In this document: in pieces, positions 1 to 6,521 of the stretch | Layout of the letters: each line of letters starts with the position of its first letter | Numbering within the stretch: the stretch's first letter is position 1 | Origin: Terrimesophilobacter sp036565765 | GTDB lineage: Bacteria; Actinomycetota; Actinomycetes; Actinomycetales; Microbacteriaceae | Strand: one strand, 5' to 3' | Assembly (NCBI RefSeq): GCF_036565765.1 | Contig: NZ_DATCXP010000050.1 | Length of the DNA: 10,822 nucleotides | Made by a program: the position numbers and the translations under genes | The notes under the pieces: generated by a model | Databases searched by the model: none | What the model saw: only the letters and a program-made list of their open reading frames with translations | Told to the model about the DNA's origin: nothing

Positions 1-1088
1 CCATCATCGATCAGGCCTGGGCGAACGACTGGGTGCAGCCGCATCCGCCGGAGCGCCTCACCGGCAAGACCGTCGCCGTGGTCGGCTCCGGACCTGCCGG
101 GCTCGCCGCGGCGCAGCAGCTCACGAGGGCGGGCCACACGGTCGCCGTGTTCGAACGCGACGACCGGATCGGCGGGCTCCTGCGGTACGGGATCCCGGAC
201 TTCAAGCTCGAGAAGAAGCACATCGAGAACCGGCTGAGGCAGATGCAGGCGGAGGGAACGCGCTTTCGCGCCGGCGTCGACATCGGCGTCGACATCAGCT
301 GGAGTGCCCTGCGGTCCCGCTACGACGCCGTGATCGTTGCCACCGGCGCACTCGCCCCCAGGGATCTTCCGATCCCCGGTCGCGATCTCGCCGGTGTGCA
401 CTTCGCCATGGACTACCTCGTGCAGCAGAACCGGGTCGGCGCGGGAGACACCGTGCGGAACCAGGTCACGGCCGAGGGGCGTCACGTCGTCATCCTCGGC
501 GGCGGCGACACCGGGGCCGACTGCCTCGGCACCGCGCACCGGCAGGGTGCGTTGTCGGTGACGACCCTCGCGATCGGAACCCAGCCGCCCGCAGAGCGTG
601 CCGCGCACCAGCCGTGGCCGACGCATCCGCTCCTGTTCGAGGTCTCCAGCGCTCACGAGGAGGGCGGGGAGCGCGTGTTCCTCGCCTCGACCGTCGAGTT
701 CCTCGGGAACGAGGCTGGAGAGGTCCGTGCGATCCGGGTCGCCGAGACGGAGTACCTCGATGGCCGCCGCGTGCCGAGGTCCGGAACCGAGCGGGTACTC
801 CCGGCCGACCTCGTGCTCCTGGCCCTCGGGTTCACCGGAACCGAGAGCCAGACCCTGGAATCCGAGCTGGCCATATCGGTCGATGGCGGCAACGTCGTTC
901 GCGATTCCGACTACCAGACGAGCACGCCAGGCCTGTTCGTCGCGGGGGATGCCGGGCGCGGGCAGTCGCTCATCGTCTGGGCGATCGCGGAGGGCAGGGC
1001 CGCGGCCGCAGCCGTGGACCGGTACCTTGAAGGGGAGACAGAATTGCCGTCGCCGGTGCGGCCGACCGACCGGGCGCTGTCCCTGTGA
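1..1088 (+). CDS. gltD: Glutamate synthase (NADPH) small subunit, 5'-truncated by the window edge
   Basis: GltD is the flavoprotein beta subunit of glutamate synthase. It passes electrons from NADPH through FAD and Fe-S centres to the large subunit GltB, which makes two glutamates from glutamine and 2-oxoglutarate in the cytoplasm. The frame is open from base 3 and ends at TGA 1086-1088, so about 362 C-terminal residues are present. The N-terminal Fe-S cluster region and the true start lie upstream; the GTG at 33 is internal. Visible features are the FAD-binding GSGPAGLAAAQQL, the GGLLRYGIPDFKLEK segment typical of GltD, the NADPH-binding GGGDTGADCLGTA, and the C-terminal second FAD motif GLFVAGDAGRGQSLIVWAI. 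gltB is expected just upstream, outside the window. pyk begins 34 bases downstream on the same strand, and no terminator or clear promoter is seen between them. Identification is very secure. Confidence 0.96.
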   Translation, partial: IIDQAWANDWVQPHPPERLTGKTVAVVGSGPAGLAAAQQLTRAGHTVAVFERDDRIGGLLRYGIPDFKLEKKHIENRLRQMQAEGTRFRAGVDIGVDISWSALRSRYDAVIVATGALAPRDLPIPGRDLAGVHFAMDYLVQQNRVGAGDTVRNQVTAEGRHVVILGGGDTGADCLGTAHRQGALSVTTLAIGTQPPAERAAHQPWPTHPLLFEVSSAHEEGGERVFLASTVEFLGNEAGEVRAIRVAETEYLDGRRVPRSGTERVLPADLVLLALGFTGTESQTLESELAISVDGGNVVRDSDYQTSTPGLFVAGDAGRGQSLIVWAIAEGRAAAAAVDRYLEGETELPSPVRPTDRALSL

Positions 1089-1122
1089 ACTCTCAACCAC
1101 CCGTCAACAATCAAAGGAATTC

Positions 1123-2565
1123 ATGAGACGCGCGAAAATCGTTGCAACGCTGGGCCCCGCAACGTCGAGTTATGAGAACATCCGGGCCATCATCGATGCC
1201 GGGGTCGACGTGGCGAGGATGAACCTCAGCCACGGCAACTATGCGGTCCATGAGGAGGTCTACGCGAACGTCCGCCGGGCTGCGGATTCTGCCGGCCGCG
1301 CCGTCGCGGTGCTCGTCGACCTGCAGGGGCCGAAGATCCGGCTCGGTAAGTTCGAGGGCGGACCGTACGATCTCGCCGTCGGCGACACGTTCAGGATCAC
1401 CACGGAAGACGTGGTCGGCAACAAGGACATCGCTTCCACGACCTACAAGGGACTTCCCGCCGATGTGAAGGCGGGCGACCCGCTGCTCATCGACGATGGC
1501 AAGGTCACGCTGCGTGTCAGCGACACAGACGGGACGGTCGTGACTACGACGGTCGAAGTGCCCGGTGCCGTGTCGAACAACAAGGGAATCAACCTCCCGG
1601 GCGTCGCCGTGAATGTCCCGGCGCTCTCCGACAAGGATGAGGCGGACCTGCGCTGGGGTCTCGGCCTCGGCGCCGACCTGATCGCCTTGTCGTTCGTGCG
1701 CAGCGCCGACGACATCGTGCGCGTGCACGAGATCATGGCGGAGGAGGGGCGCAAGGTCCCGGTCATCGCGAAGATCGAGAAGCCCCAGGCCGTCGACAAC
1801 CTCGAGGCGATCATCGACGCGTTCGACGGCATCATGGTCGCTCGCGGCGACCTCGGCGTCGAACTGCCGCTCGAGGCCGTCCCGATCGTGCAGAAGCGTG
1901 CGGTCGAGCTGTGCCGCAGGATGGCGAAGCCCGTCATCGTCGCGACGCAGATGCTCGAGTCGATGATCTCGAGCCCACGGCCGACGCGGGCGGAGACCTC
2001 CGACGTCGCGAACGCGGTTCTCGACGGCACCGACGCCGTGATGCTGAGCGGCGAGACGAGCGTCGGTGAGTTCCCGGTCGTGACCGTGCAGACCATGGCA
2101 CGCATCATCGAGTCGACGGAGGAGCACGGTCTCGAACGCATCCTGCCGCTCGGCGTGAAGCCGCGCACCCAGGGCGGCGCCATCACGCTCGCCGCCGCCG
2201 AGGTGGCGGACTTCGTCGGCGCCAAGTTCCTGTGCGTGTTCACCCAGTCCGGAGACTCCGCGCGAAGGATGGCGAGACTGCGCTCCAACATCCCGATGCT
2301 CGCGTTCACGCCGGAGGTGGGCATCCTGCGCAGGATGGCACTGACCTGGGGGATCCAGTCCTTCCTGGTCGACTCCGTCACGCACACCGATGCGATGTTC
2401 AAGCAGGTCGACGACATCCTGCTGGCGCAGGGCCTGGCAGAGGTCGGCGACAAGGTCGTCGTGATCTCCGGCTCGCCTCCCGGGATCACCGGCTCGACGA
2501 ATGACTTGCGGGTGCACCGCATCGGCGATGCGGCGAACGCTGCGGCGCCGGTCTGGGCGCAGTAG
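1123..2565 (+). CDS. pyk: Pyruvate kinase
   Basis: Pyruvate kinase converts phosphoenolpyruvate and ADP to pyruvate and ATP, the last step of glycolysis, in the cytoplasm. The product is 480 residues, the normal bacterial length without a C-terminal extension. The start is ATG 1123 because AAAGGA (1113-1118) lies just ahead and the protein opens with the canonical RRAKIVATLGPAT; the same frame is open further upstream into gltD, but that part has no pyruvate kinase character. Seen in order: RMNLSHG near residue 32, LQGPKIRLG at 67-75, AKIEKPQAVDN with the presumed catalytic Lys217 and metal-binding Glu219, MVARGDLGVE with Asp243, and ATQMLESMI followed by PRPTRAETSDVANAVLDG. Residues Leu67, Gln68, Lys71 and Leu74 correspond to rabbit positions 113, 114, 117 and 120; Lys at 117 marks the class that does not require K+. 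The 3' end converges on tRNA-Leu with only 15 bases between them, and a hairpin spans the stop codon. Confidence 0.97.
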   Translation: MRRAKIVATLGPATSSYENIRAIIDAGVDVARMNLSHGNYAVHEEVYANVRRAADSAGRAVAVLVDLQGPKIRLGKFEGGPYDLAVGDTFRITTEDVVGNKDIASTTYKGLPADVKAGDPLLIDDGKVTLRVSDTDGTVVTTTVEVPGAVSNNKGINLPGVAVNVPALSDKDEADLRWGLGLGADLIALSFVRSADDIVRVHEIMAEEGRKVPVIAKIEKPQAVDNLEAIIDAFDGIMVARGDLGVELPLEAVPIVQKRAVELCRRMAKPVIVATQMLESMISSPRPTRAETSDVANAVLDGTDAVMLSGETSVGEFPVVTVQTMARIIESTEEHGLERILPLGVKPRTQGGAITLAAAEVADFVGAKFLCVFTQSGDSARRMARLRSNIPMLAFTPEVGILRRMALTWGIQSFLVDSVTHTDAMFKQVDDILLAQGLAEVGDKVVVISGSPPGITGSTNDLRVHRIGDAANAAAPVWAQ

Positions 2566-2572
2566 CGCGCCC
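2555..2572. terminator. Hairpin across the pyk stop codon, possible bidirectional terminator
   Basis: GGGCGC (2555-2560) and GCGCCC (2567-2572) form a perfect 6-bp GC stem around the 6-base loop AGTAGC, which contains the pyk stop codon TAG (2563-2565). On the plus strand it is followed by TGGTCTTG, only a poor U-tract. On the minus strand it lies 8 bases past the tRNA 3' end, so it could serve both converging transcripts. Termination is inferred from position; the lack of a proper U run keeps confidence low. Confidence 0.4.
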
Positions 2573-2580
2573 TGGTCTTG

Positions 2581-2663
2581 TGCCGGTGGTGGGACTTGAA
2601 CCCACACGCCCTTTCGAGCAAAGCATTTTGAGTGCTCCGCGTCTGCCATTCCGCCACACCGGC
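2581..2663 (-). tRNA. tRNA-Leu (anticodon CAA)
   Basis: Read on the minus strand, GCCGGTG at the 5' end pairs with CACCGGC at the 3' end (7-bp acceptor stem), followed by discriminator A at base 2581. The T arm is GTGGG-TTCAAGT-CCCAC. The anticodon stem GAGCA/TGCTT (with a G-T closing pair) encloses the loop CTCAAAA, giving anticodon CAA (bases 2628-2630), which reads UUG leucine codons. A long variable arm (GCTC-GAAA-GGGC) confirms a class II tRNA of the leucine type. The gene is 83 bases and CCA is not encoded, since CAA follows the discriminator. UUG is a rare codon in such a GC-rich genome, so this is expected to be a minor isoacceptor. Confidence 0.96.
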
Positions 2664-2681
2664 GCACAGCGACCGTGCCCT

Positions 2682-2687
2682 AGATTA
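2682..2687 (-). promoter_or_regulatory. Candidate -10 box for tRNA-Leu
   Basis: On the minus strand the bases read TAATCT, fitting the actinobacterial TANNNT -10 pattern, 18 bases ahead of the mature tRNA 5' end. No good -35 match is seen 17 bases upstream. It lies in the 71-base gap shared with the divergent pdtaR promoter. Confidence 0.45.
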
Positions 2688-2721
2688 CCGTAAGCCCGGG
2701 CAGCCGCACTCCGGATTCCCG

Positions 2722-2727
2722 TAAGCT
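2722..2727 (+). promoter_or_regulatory. -10 box TAAGCT of a probably leaderless pdtaR transcript
   Basis: TAAGCT ends 7 bases before the GTG at 2735, the spacing expected between a -10 element and the transcription start. No usable Shine-Dalgarno lies before that GTG (GAGG is only one base away). The mRNA therefore probably begins at the start codon. No clear -35 is visible. Confidence 0.55.
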
Positions 2728-2734
2728 GTGAGGC

Positions 2735-3343
2735 GTGAGTGATCAGGAATCCGCATCCCCAGCCCCCCGTCGTGTCGTCGTGGCGGAAGACGAGTCGCTC
2801 ATCCGTCTCGACATCGTCGAAACGCTCCGCGACAACGGATTCGACGTGGTCGGTGAGGCGGGAGACGGTGAGACGGCGGTCGCCCTGGCGACGGAGCTGC
2901 GCCCGGATCTCGTGATCATGGATGTCAAGATGCCCAAGCTCGACGGCATCTCCGCGGCGGAGCAGCTCAGCAAGAACCACATCGCCCCCGTCGTGCTCCT
3001 CACGGCATTCAGCCAGAAGGAGCTCGTCGAGCGTGCGACGGAGGCCGGGGCGCTCGCCTACGTCGTGAAGCCGTTCACCCCGAACGACCTGCTGCCCGCG
3101 ATCGAGATCGCCCTCGCGCGCTACGCCCAGATCGTCACCCTGGAAGCCGAGGTCACCGACCTCGTCGAGCGGTTCGAGACGCGCAAGATCGTCGACCGGG
3201 CGAAGGGCCTGCTGAACGAGAAGATGGGCCTCACCGAGCCGGAGGCGTTCCGCTGGATCCAGAAGGCGTCCATGGATCGACGCCTGACGATGCACGATGT
3301 CGCCGTCGCGATCATCGACCAGCTCGCACCGAAGAAGAGCTAG
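2735..3343 (+). CDS. pdtaR: ANTAR-domain response regulator, PdtaR-like
   Basis: This is a two-component response regulator that acts on RNA: phosphorylation of the receiver domain is known in the family to promote binding by the C-terminal ANTAR domain to paired hairpins in leader RNAs, causing antitermination. The protein is 202 residues, close to M. tuberculosis PdtaR (Rv1626). The receiver domain occupies about residues 12-130, with acidic pocket Glu18/Asp19, phospho-acceptor Asp63 (in VIMDVKMP), Thr90 (LLTAF) and Lys112 (VVKPF). A helical linker near 135-150 (TLEAEVTDLVERF) leads to the ANTAR domain (about 145-200; RKIVDRAKGLL, EAFRWIQKASM, DVAVAIIDQL). The GTG start fits the leaderless promoter directly upstream. 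The partner kinase (PdtaS in mycobacteria) is not in this window. The stop codon overlaps that of the convergent thioesterase gene. Family is certain; orthology to PdtaR is supported by linkage to pyk, polA and rpsA. Confidence 0.92.
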   Translation: MSDQESASPAPRRVVVAEDESLIRLDIVETLRDNGFDVVGEAGDGETAVALATELRPDLVIMDVKMPKLDGISAAEQLSKNHIAPVVLLTAFSQKELVERATEAGALAYVVKPFTPNDLLPAIEIALARYAQIVTLEAEVTDLVERFETRKIVDRAKGLLNEKMGLTEPEAFRWIQKASMDRRLTMHDVAVAIIDQLAPKKS

Positions 3344-3744
3344 GCGTCCCGCAGCAGGTTCGTGATCCGCACGGTCGACAGCCGTCGTCCCTGGTCATCG
3401 GTCATGACGACCTCGTGCACGGTGATCGTGTTGCCGAGACTGATCGCGGTGCAGGTTCCGGTCACCCATCCGCTCGTCACGGATCGGGAGTGGCTCGCGT
3501 TCACCTCGATGCCGACGGCGTAACGGCCGGGTCCGGCGTGCAGGTGGGCTGACATCGAGCCGAGCGATTCCGCGAGCACGACGTGGGCTCCGCCGTGAAG
3601 GATCCCGTACGGCTGCGTGTTCCCCTCGACCGGCATGCGCGCGACGGAACGCTCCGGGCTGGCCTCGAGCACCTCGATTCCCATCTTCTTCCCGAGGTCG
3701 CCCGCGGGGGCGTCGGGGTCGACGAGGGGGGTGGGAATGCTCAT
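3340..3744 (-). CDS. Hotdog-fold acyl-CoA thioesterase, YdiI/MenI/PaaI type
   Basis: The 134-residue product is a single hotdog domain of the PaaI-like group, which hydrolyses acyl- or aryl-CoA thioesters in the cytoplasm. The signature QPYGILHGGAHVVLAESLGS places Gln44, His50 and catalytic Glu59 exactly where E. coli YdiI has its Gln-His-Glu set, and the later segments GIEVNASHSRS and GTCTAISLG also match YdiI closely. YdiI cleaves 1,4-dihydroxy-2-naphthoyl-CoA in menaquinone synthesis, and menaquinone is the usual quinone in Actinobacteria, so a MenI role is a reasonable inference; no other men gene is nearby to confirm it. The start ATG (minus strand, 3742-3744) has GGAG five bases ahead (bases 3750-3753). 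The gene is divergent from polA across 56 bases and its TAG stop shares CTAG with the pdtaR stop, leaving no room for a terminator between them. Confidence 0.88.
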   Translation of the reverse strand: MSIPTPLVDPDAPAGDLGKKMGIEVLEASPERSVARMPVEGNTQPYGILHGGAHVVLAESLGSMSAHLHAGPGRYAVGIEVNASHSRSVTSGWVTGTCTAISLGNTITVHEVVMTDDQGRRLSTVRITNLLRDA

Positions 3745-3787
3745 GAACGCTCCGGAATCCTTCGGTCGGGGTGTCGGCGACGGCAGC

Positions 3788-3793
3788 TAGGCT
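3788..3793 (+). promoter_or_regulatory. -10 box TAGGCT of a probably leaderless polA transcript
   Basis: TAGGCT ends 7 bases before GTG 3801, and the seven bases between (GGCTCTC) contain no Shine-Dalgarno. This matches the arrangement at pdtaR and DUF885 and sets the polA start. No strong -35 is seen; the promoter lies in the 56-base gap shared with the divergent thioesterase gene. Confidence 0.55.
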
Positions 3794-3800
3794 GGCTCTC

Positions 3801-6482
3801 GTGTCGGACAACGAAAAGCCTACCCTCATGGTCATCGACGGCCACTCGCTGGCCTTCCGGGCGTTCTACGCCCTCCCGGTCGACAGTTTCATGAACCGCG
3901 AAGGGCAGCACACGAACGCCATCCACGGCTTCATCTCGATGCTCATCCTTCTGCTGCAGAAGGAGAAGCCGACCCACCTGGCCGTCGCCTTCGACATCTC
4001 GCGCTACTCGTTCCGCACGCGCGAGTACCCGGAGTACAAGGGCACCCGCGGCGACACCCCTCCCGAGTTCATCGGGCAGATCCCGCTGCTCGAGGAGGCG
4101 CTCAAAGCCATGGGCATCCCCACCGTCACGAAAGAGGACTTCGAGGCCGACGACATCCTCGCGACCCTCGCGACGCAGGGCGCTGACCAGGGGTTCCACG
4201 TCTACGTCGTCTCGGGAGACCGGGACAGCATCCAGCTCGTGAACGACAACGTGACCCTGCTCTACCCGAACGCGCGAGGGGTCTCCGAGCTGAAGCGCTA
4301 CGACCGGGAGGCGGTCGTGGAGCGGTACGGCATCGAGCCCGAGCAGTATCCGGATGTCGCGGCCCTCGTCGGCGAGGCGAGCGACAACCTGATCGGCATC
4401 GACAAGGTGGGGGAGAAGACCGCGGTCAAGTGGATCCTGCAGTACGGCGGGCTCGATGCGATCCTCGCCAACGCTGACGAGATCAAGGGCGTCGTCGGTG
4501 AGAAGCTGCGGGAGCAGAAGGACAACGCGATCCGCAACCGCAAACTCAACCGGCTCGTGACGGACGTCGATCTTCCGTTCGGCCCCACCGATCTCGAGCG
4601 GAGGCCGATGGACACTGCGGCGATCCGCGAGGTGTTCGACAGGCTGCAGTTCAAGACGCTCCTGGAGCGGGTGCTCAAGATCGCCGCGGCGGAGGGTGGC
4701 GAGACGCAGAGCGGCGGTGAAGCCGAGGAGACGGCCGCTGGGACCAGTGCCGAGCCCGCGGTGAGGACCATGGTCGACGAGGAACTCGCGAAGTGGCTCG
4801 GCGCCGCGAGCGGCAACGGCGAGAAGCCGCTCGGACTCATCGTGGAGAGTGTGAACGGCCAGCTCGCAGGCTTCGGGCTCGCAACGCCTGATGACTCGGC
4901 CTACGTTCCGTGGGGCGCTCATCGCCCCGACTACGCGGCACTCGAGACCTGGTTGAGCAGTTCCTCGCCGAAATACCTGCATGACTCCAAGCGGGCAACG
5001 AAGATTCTCGCCGGGGTGGGAATCCGGCTCGACGGCATCTTCTTCGACACGACCCTTGCCGCCTGGCTTCTGAAACCCGGGGGCAAGTTCGAGAGCCTTG
5101 CCGGGCAGACGTACACGCACCTCGGCGAAACCGTTGCGGAAGCCGACCAGAACCAGCTCGTCCCGGACACCGAAGGACTCGGTCCCGCCACGGAGGCCTG
5201 GTACGTCCTGCGCGTTGCCGAGGAACTCGCCGGCCGCCTCGATCCGGGCTCCCGCAGGGTACTCGACGACATCGAGCTGCCACTCGTCCCGGTGCTGGCC
5301 AGGATGGAGCTGGATGGCGTCGCGGTCAACGCCTCTGGCCTTGCGAAGCTCAACAAGCGGCTCACGGAGCGCTCGGCGGAGATCGCCAGCGACGCGTTCG
5401 CCATCATCGGCCGCGAGGTGAACCTCGGTTCGCCCAAGCAGCTGCAGCAGCTCCTGTTCGAAGAGCTCGGGATGCCGAAGACGAGGGCGACGAAGACCGG
5501 GTACTCGACGGATGCCGCCGCCCTGGCCGATCTGCAGGATCAGCTTCCCGAACCGCACCCGTTCCTCGACCTGCTCCTGCAGCACCGGGACGCCACCAAG
5601 CTCAAGCAGATGATCGAGACACTCGAACGCGGAATCGGCGCCGACGGCCGCATCCACACGACCTACGACCAGACCGGAACGAGCACCGGCCGCATCTCCT
5701 CGAACGACCCGAACCTGCAGAACATCCCCATCAAGGCAGAAGAGGGCCGGGAGATCCGTTCCGCATTCGAGACCGGCAGCGGTTACGAGACCCTTCTCAC
5801 GGCCGACTACTCCCAGATCGAGATGCGCATCATGGCGCACCTCTCCGGCGACGCGGGCCTGATCGAGGCGTTCAACGCGGGGGAAGACCTCCACCGGTTC
5901 GTCGGAGCAAGGATCTTCGGCGTCGAACCGTCCGAGGTCACGCCGATCATGCGCACCAAGGTGAAGGCGATGTCCTATGGGCTCGCCTACGGGCTGAGCG
6001 CGTTCGGCCTGTCGAAGCAGCTGCGCATCGACGTCGCGGAGGCCAAACAGCTCATGGTCGACTACTTCGCCCGGTTCGGCGCGGTGCGCGACTACCTGCG
6101 CAATGTCGTCGCCCAGGCGAAGGTCGACGGCTACACCGAGACGATCTTCGGCAGGCGCCGCCCGTTCGGCGACCTGAACTCCTCGAACCGGGTGCTGAGG
6201 GAGAACGCTGAGCGCGCCGCACTCAATGCGCCGATCCAGGGTTCCGCAGCCGACATCATGAAGATCGCCATGCTCGGGATCGCCTCCGACCTGCGCGAGA
6301 AGGCGCTCGGGTCGCGGATGCTCCTCCAGGTGCATGACGAGTTGGTGTTCGAGGTCGCGGCGGGCGAGCTGGAGCAGCTCACCTCGATCGTGCGGACCAG
6401 GATGGGGCACGCCGTCGAGCTGAACGTCCCGCTCGACGTCCAGATCGGCACCGGCCAGAACTGGGATGCCGCAGCGCACTGA
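3801..6482 (+). CDS. polA: DNA polymerase I
   Basis: PolA fills repair gaps and replaces Okazaki RNA primers. The product is 893 residues from GTG 3801, chosen because SDNEKPTLMVIDGHSLAFRAFYALP is the normal family N terminus and a -10 box sits 7 bases upstream; an in-frame GTG at 3771 precedes that promoter. The 5' nuclease (about residues 1-300) shows YKGTRGDTPPEF, EADDILATLA, SGDRDSIQL and GEASDNLIGIDKVGEKTA, where the usual first Asp of GDxSDN is Glu192. The middle domain is degenerate: the proofreading Asp-x-Glu motif reads I-V-E (residues 347-349) and the last exonuclease Asp appears replaced, so 3'-5' editing is probably absent, as in mycobacterial PolA. The polymerase domain has motif A DYSQIEMR (Asp669), motif B RTKVKAMSYGLAYG (Arg718, Lys722, Tyr726) and motif C QVHDELV (Asp846). 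Tyr726 replaces the E. coli Phe762. Confidence 0.97.
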   Translation: MSDNEKPTLMVIDGHSLAFRAFYALPVDSFMNREGQHTNAIHGFISMLILLLQKEKPTHLAVAFDISRYSFRTREYPEYKGTRGDTPPEFIGQIPLLEEALKAMGIPTVTKEDFEADDILATLATQGADQGFHVYVVSGDRDSIQLVNDNVTLLYPNARGVSELKRYDREAVVERYGIEPEQYPDVAALVGEASDNLIGIDKVGEKTAVKWILQYGGLDAILANADEIKGVVGEKLREQKDNAIRNRKLNRLVTDVDLPFGPTDLERRPMDTAAIREVFDRLQFKTLLERVLKIAAAEGGETQSGGEAEETAAGTSAEPAVRTMVDEELAKWLGAASGNGEKPLGLIVESVNGQLAGFGLATPDDSAYVPWGAHRPDYAALETWLSSSSPKYLHDSKRATKILAGVGIRLDGIFFDTTLAAWLLKPGGKFESLAGQTYTHLGETVAEADQNQLVPDTEGLGPATEAWYVLRVAEELAGRLDPGSRRVLDDIELPLVPVLARMELDGVAVNASGLAKLNKRLTERSAEIASDAFAIIGREVNLGSPKQLQQLLFEELGMPKTRATKTGYSTDAAALADLQDQLPEPHPFLDLLLQHRDATKLKQMIETLERGIGADGRIHTTYDQTGTSTGRISSNDPNLQNIPIKAEEGREIRSAFETGSGYETLLTADYSQIEMRIMAHLSGDAGLIEAFNAGEDLHRFVGARIFGVEPSEVTPIMRTKVKAMSYGLAYGLSAFGLSKQLRIDVAEAKQLMVDYFARFGAVRDYLRNVVAQAKVDGYTETIFGRRRPFGDLNSSNRVLRENAERAALNAPIQGSAADIMKIAMLGIASDLREKALGSRMLLQVHDELVFEVAAGELEQLTSIVRTRMGHAVELNVPLDVQIGTGQNWDAAAH

Positions 6483-6486
6483 CGGA

Positions 6487-6509
6487 TGCGCGATCGTGGG
6501 GCACGCGCA
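6487..6509. repeat. Inverted repeat between polA and the DUF885 -10 box
   Basis: TGCGCG (6487-6492) is repeated in inverted orientation as CGCGCA (6504-6509) with an 11-base spacer, starting 5 bases after the polA stop and ending directly against the TAAGCT -10 box. An alternative inner pairing GTG-GGG-CAC (6496-6504) also exists. It could be an operator or a polA terminator without a U-tract; short GC-rich repeats also arise by chance. Confidence 0.4.
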
Positions 6510-6515
6510 TAAGCT
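6510..6515 (+). promoter_or_regulatory. -10 box TAAGCT of a probably leaderless DUF885 transcript
   Basis: TAAGCT ends 6 bases before ATG 6522 and no Shine-Dalgarno lies between. This is the third start in the window with the same layout. The place where a -35 would be expected (6487-6492) is the left arm of an inverted repeat rather than a TTGACA-like sequence. Confidence 0.55.
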
Positions 6516-6521
6516 CGATGC

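Noticed and set aside
598..1122. In-frame upstream extension of pyk into gltD
   Set aside because: The extension is the out-of-frame reading of gltD, has no pyruvate kinase character, and ATG 1123 has a Shine-Dalgarno and the canonical N terminus.
2555..2572. Hairpin with a 6-base loop near pdtaR, considered as an ANTAR target
   Set aside because: ANTAR target motifs are paired hairpins with A at loop position 1 and G at position 4. This loop is AGTAGC (A at position 4) and no second hairpin follows, so a terminator is the simpler reading.
1111..2667. Minus-strand open frames of about 400-520 codons opposite pyk
   Set aside because: They begin within or beside the tRNA gene and lie antisense to pyk, with no family resemblance; they are shadows of GC-rich codon usage.
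3771..3800. Alternative polA start at GTG 3771
   Set aside because: It lies upstream of the -10 box TAGGCT (3788-3793), and the ten extra residues do not belong to the family N terminus.
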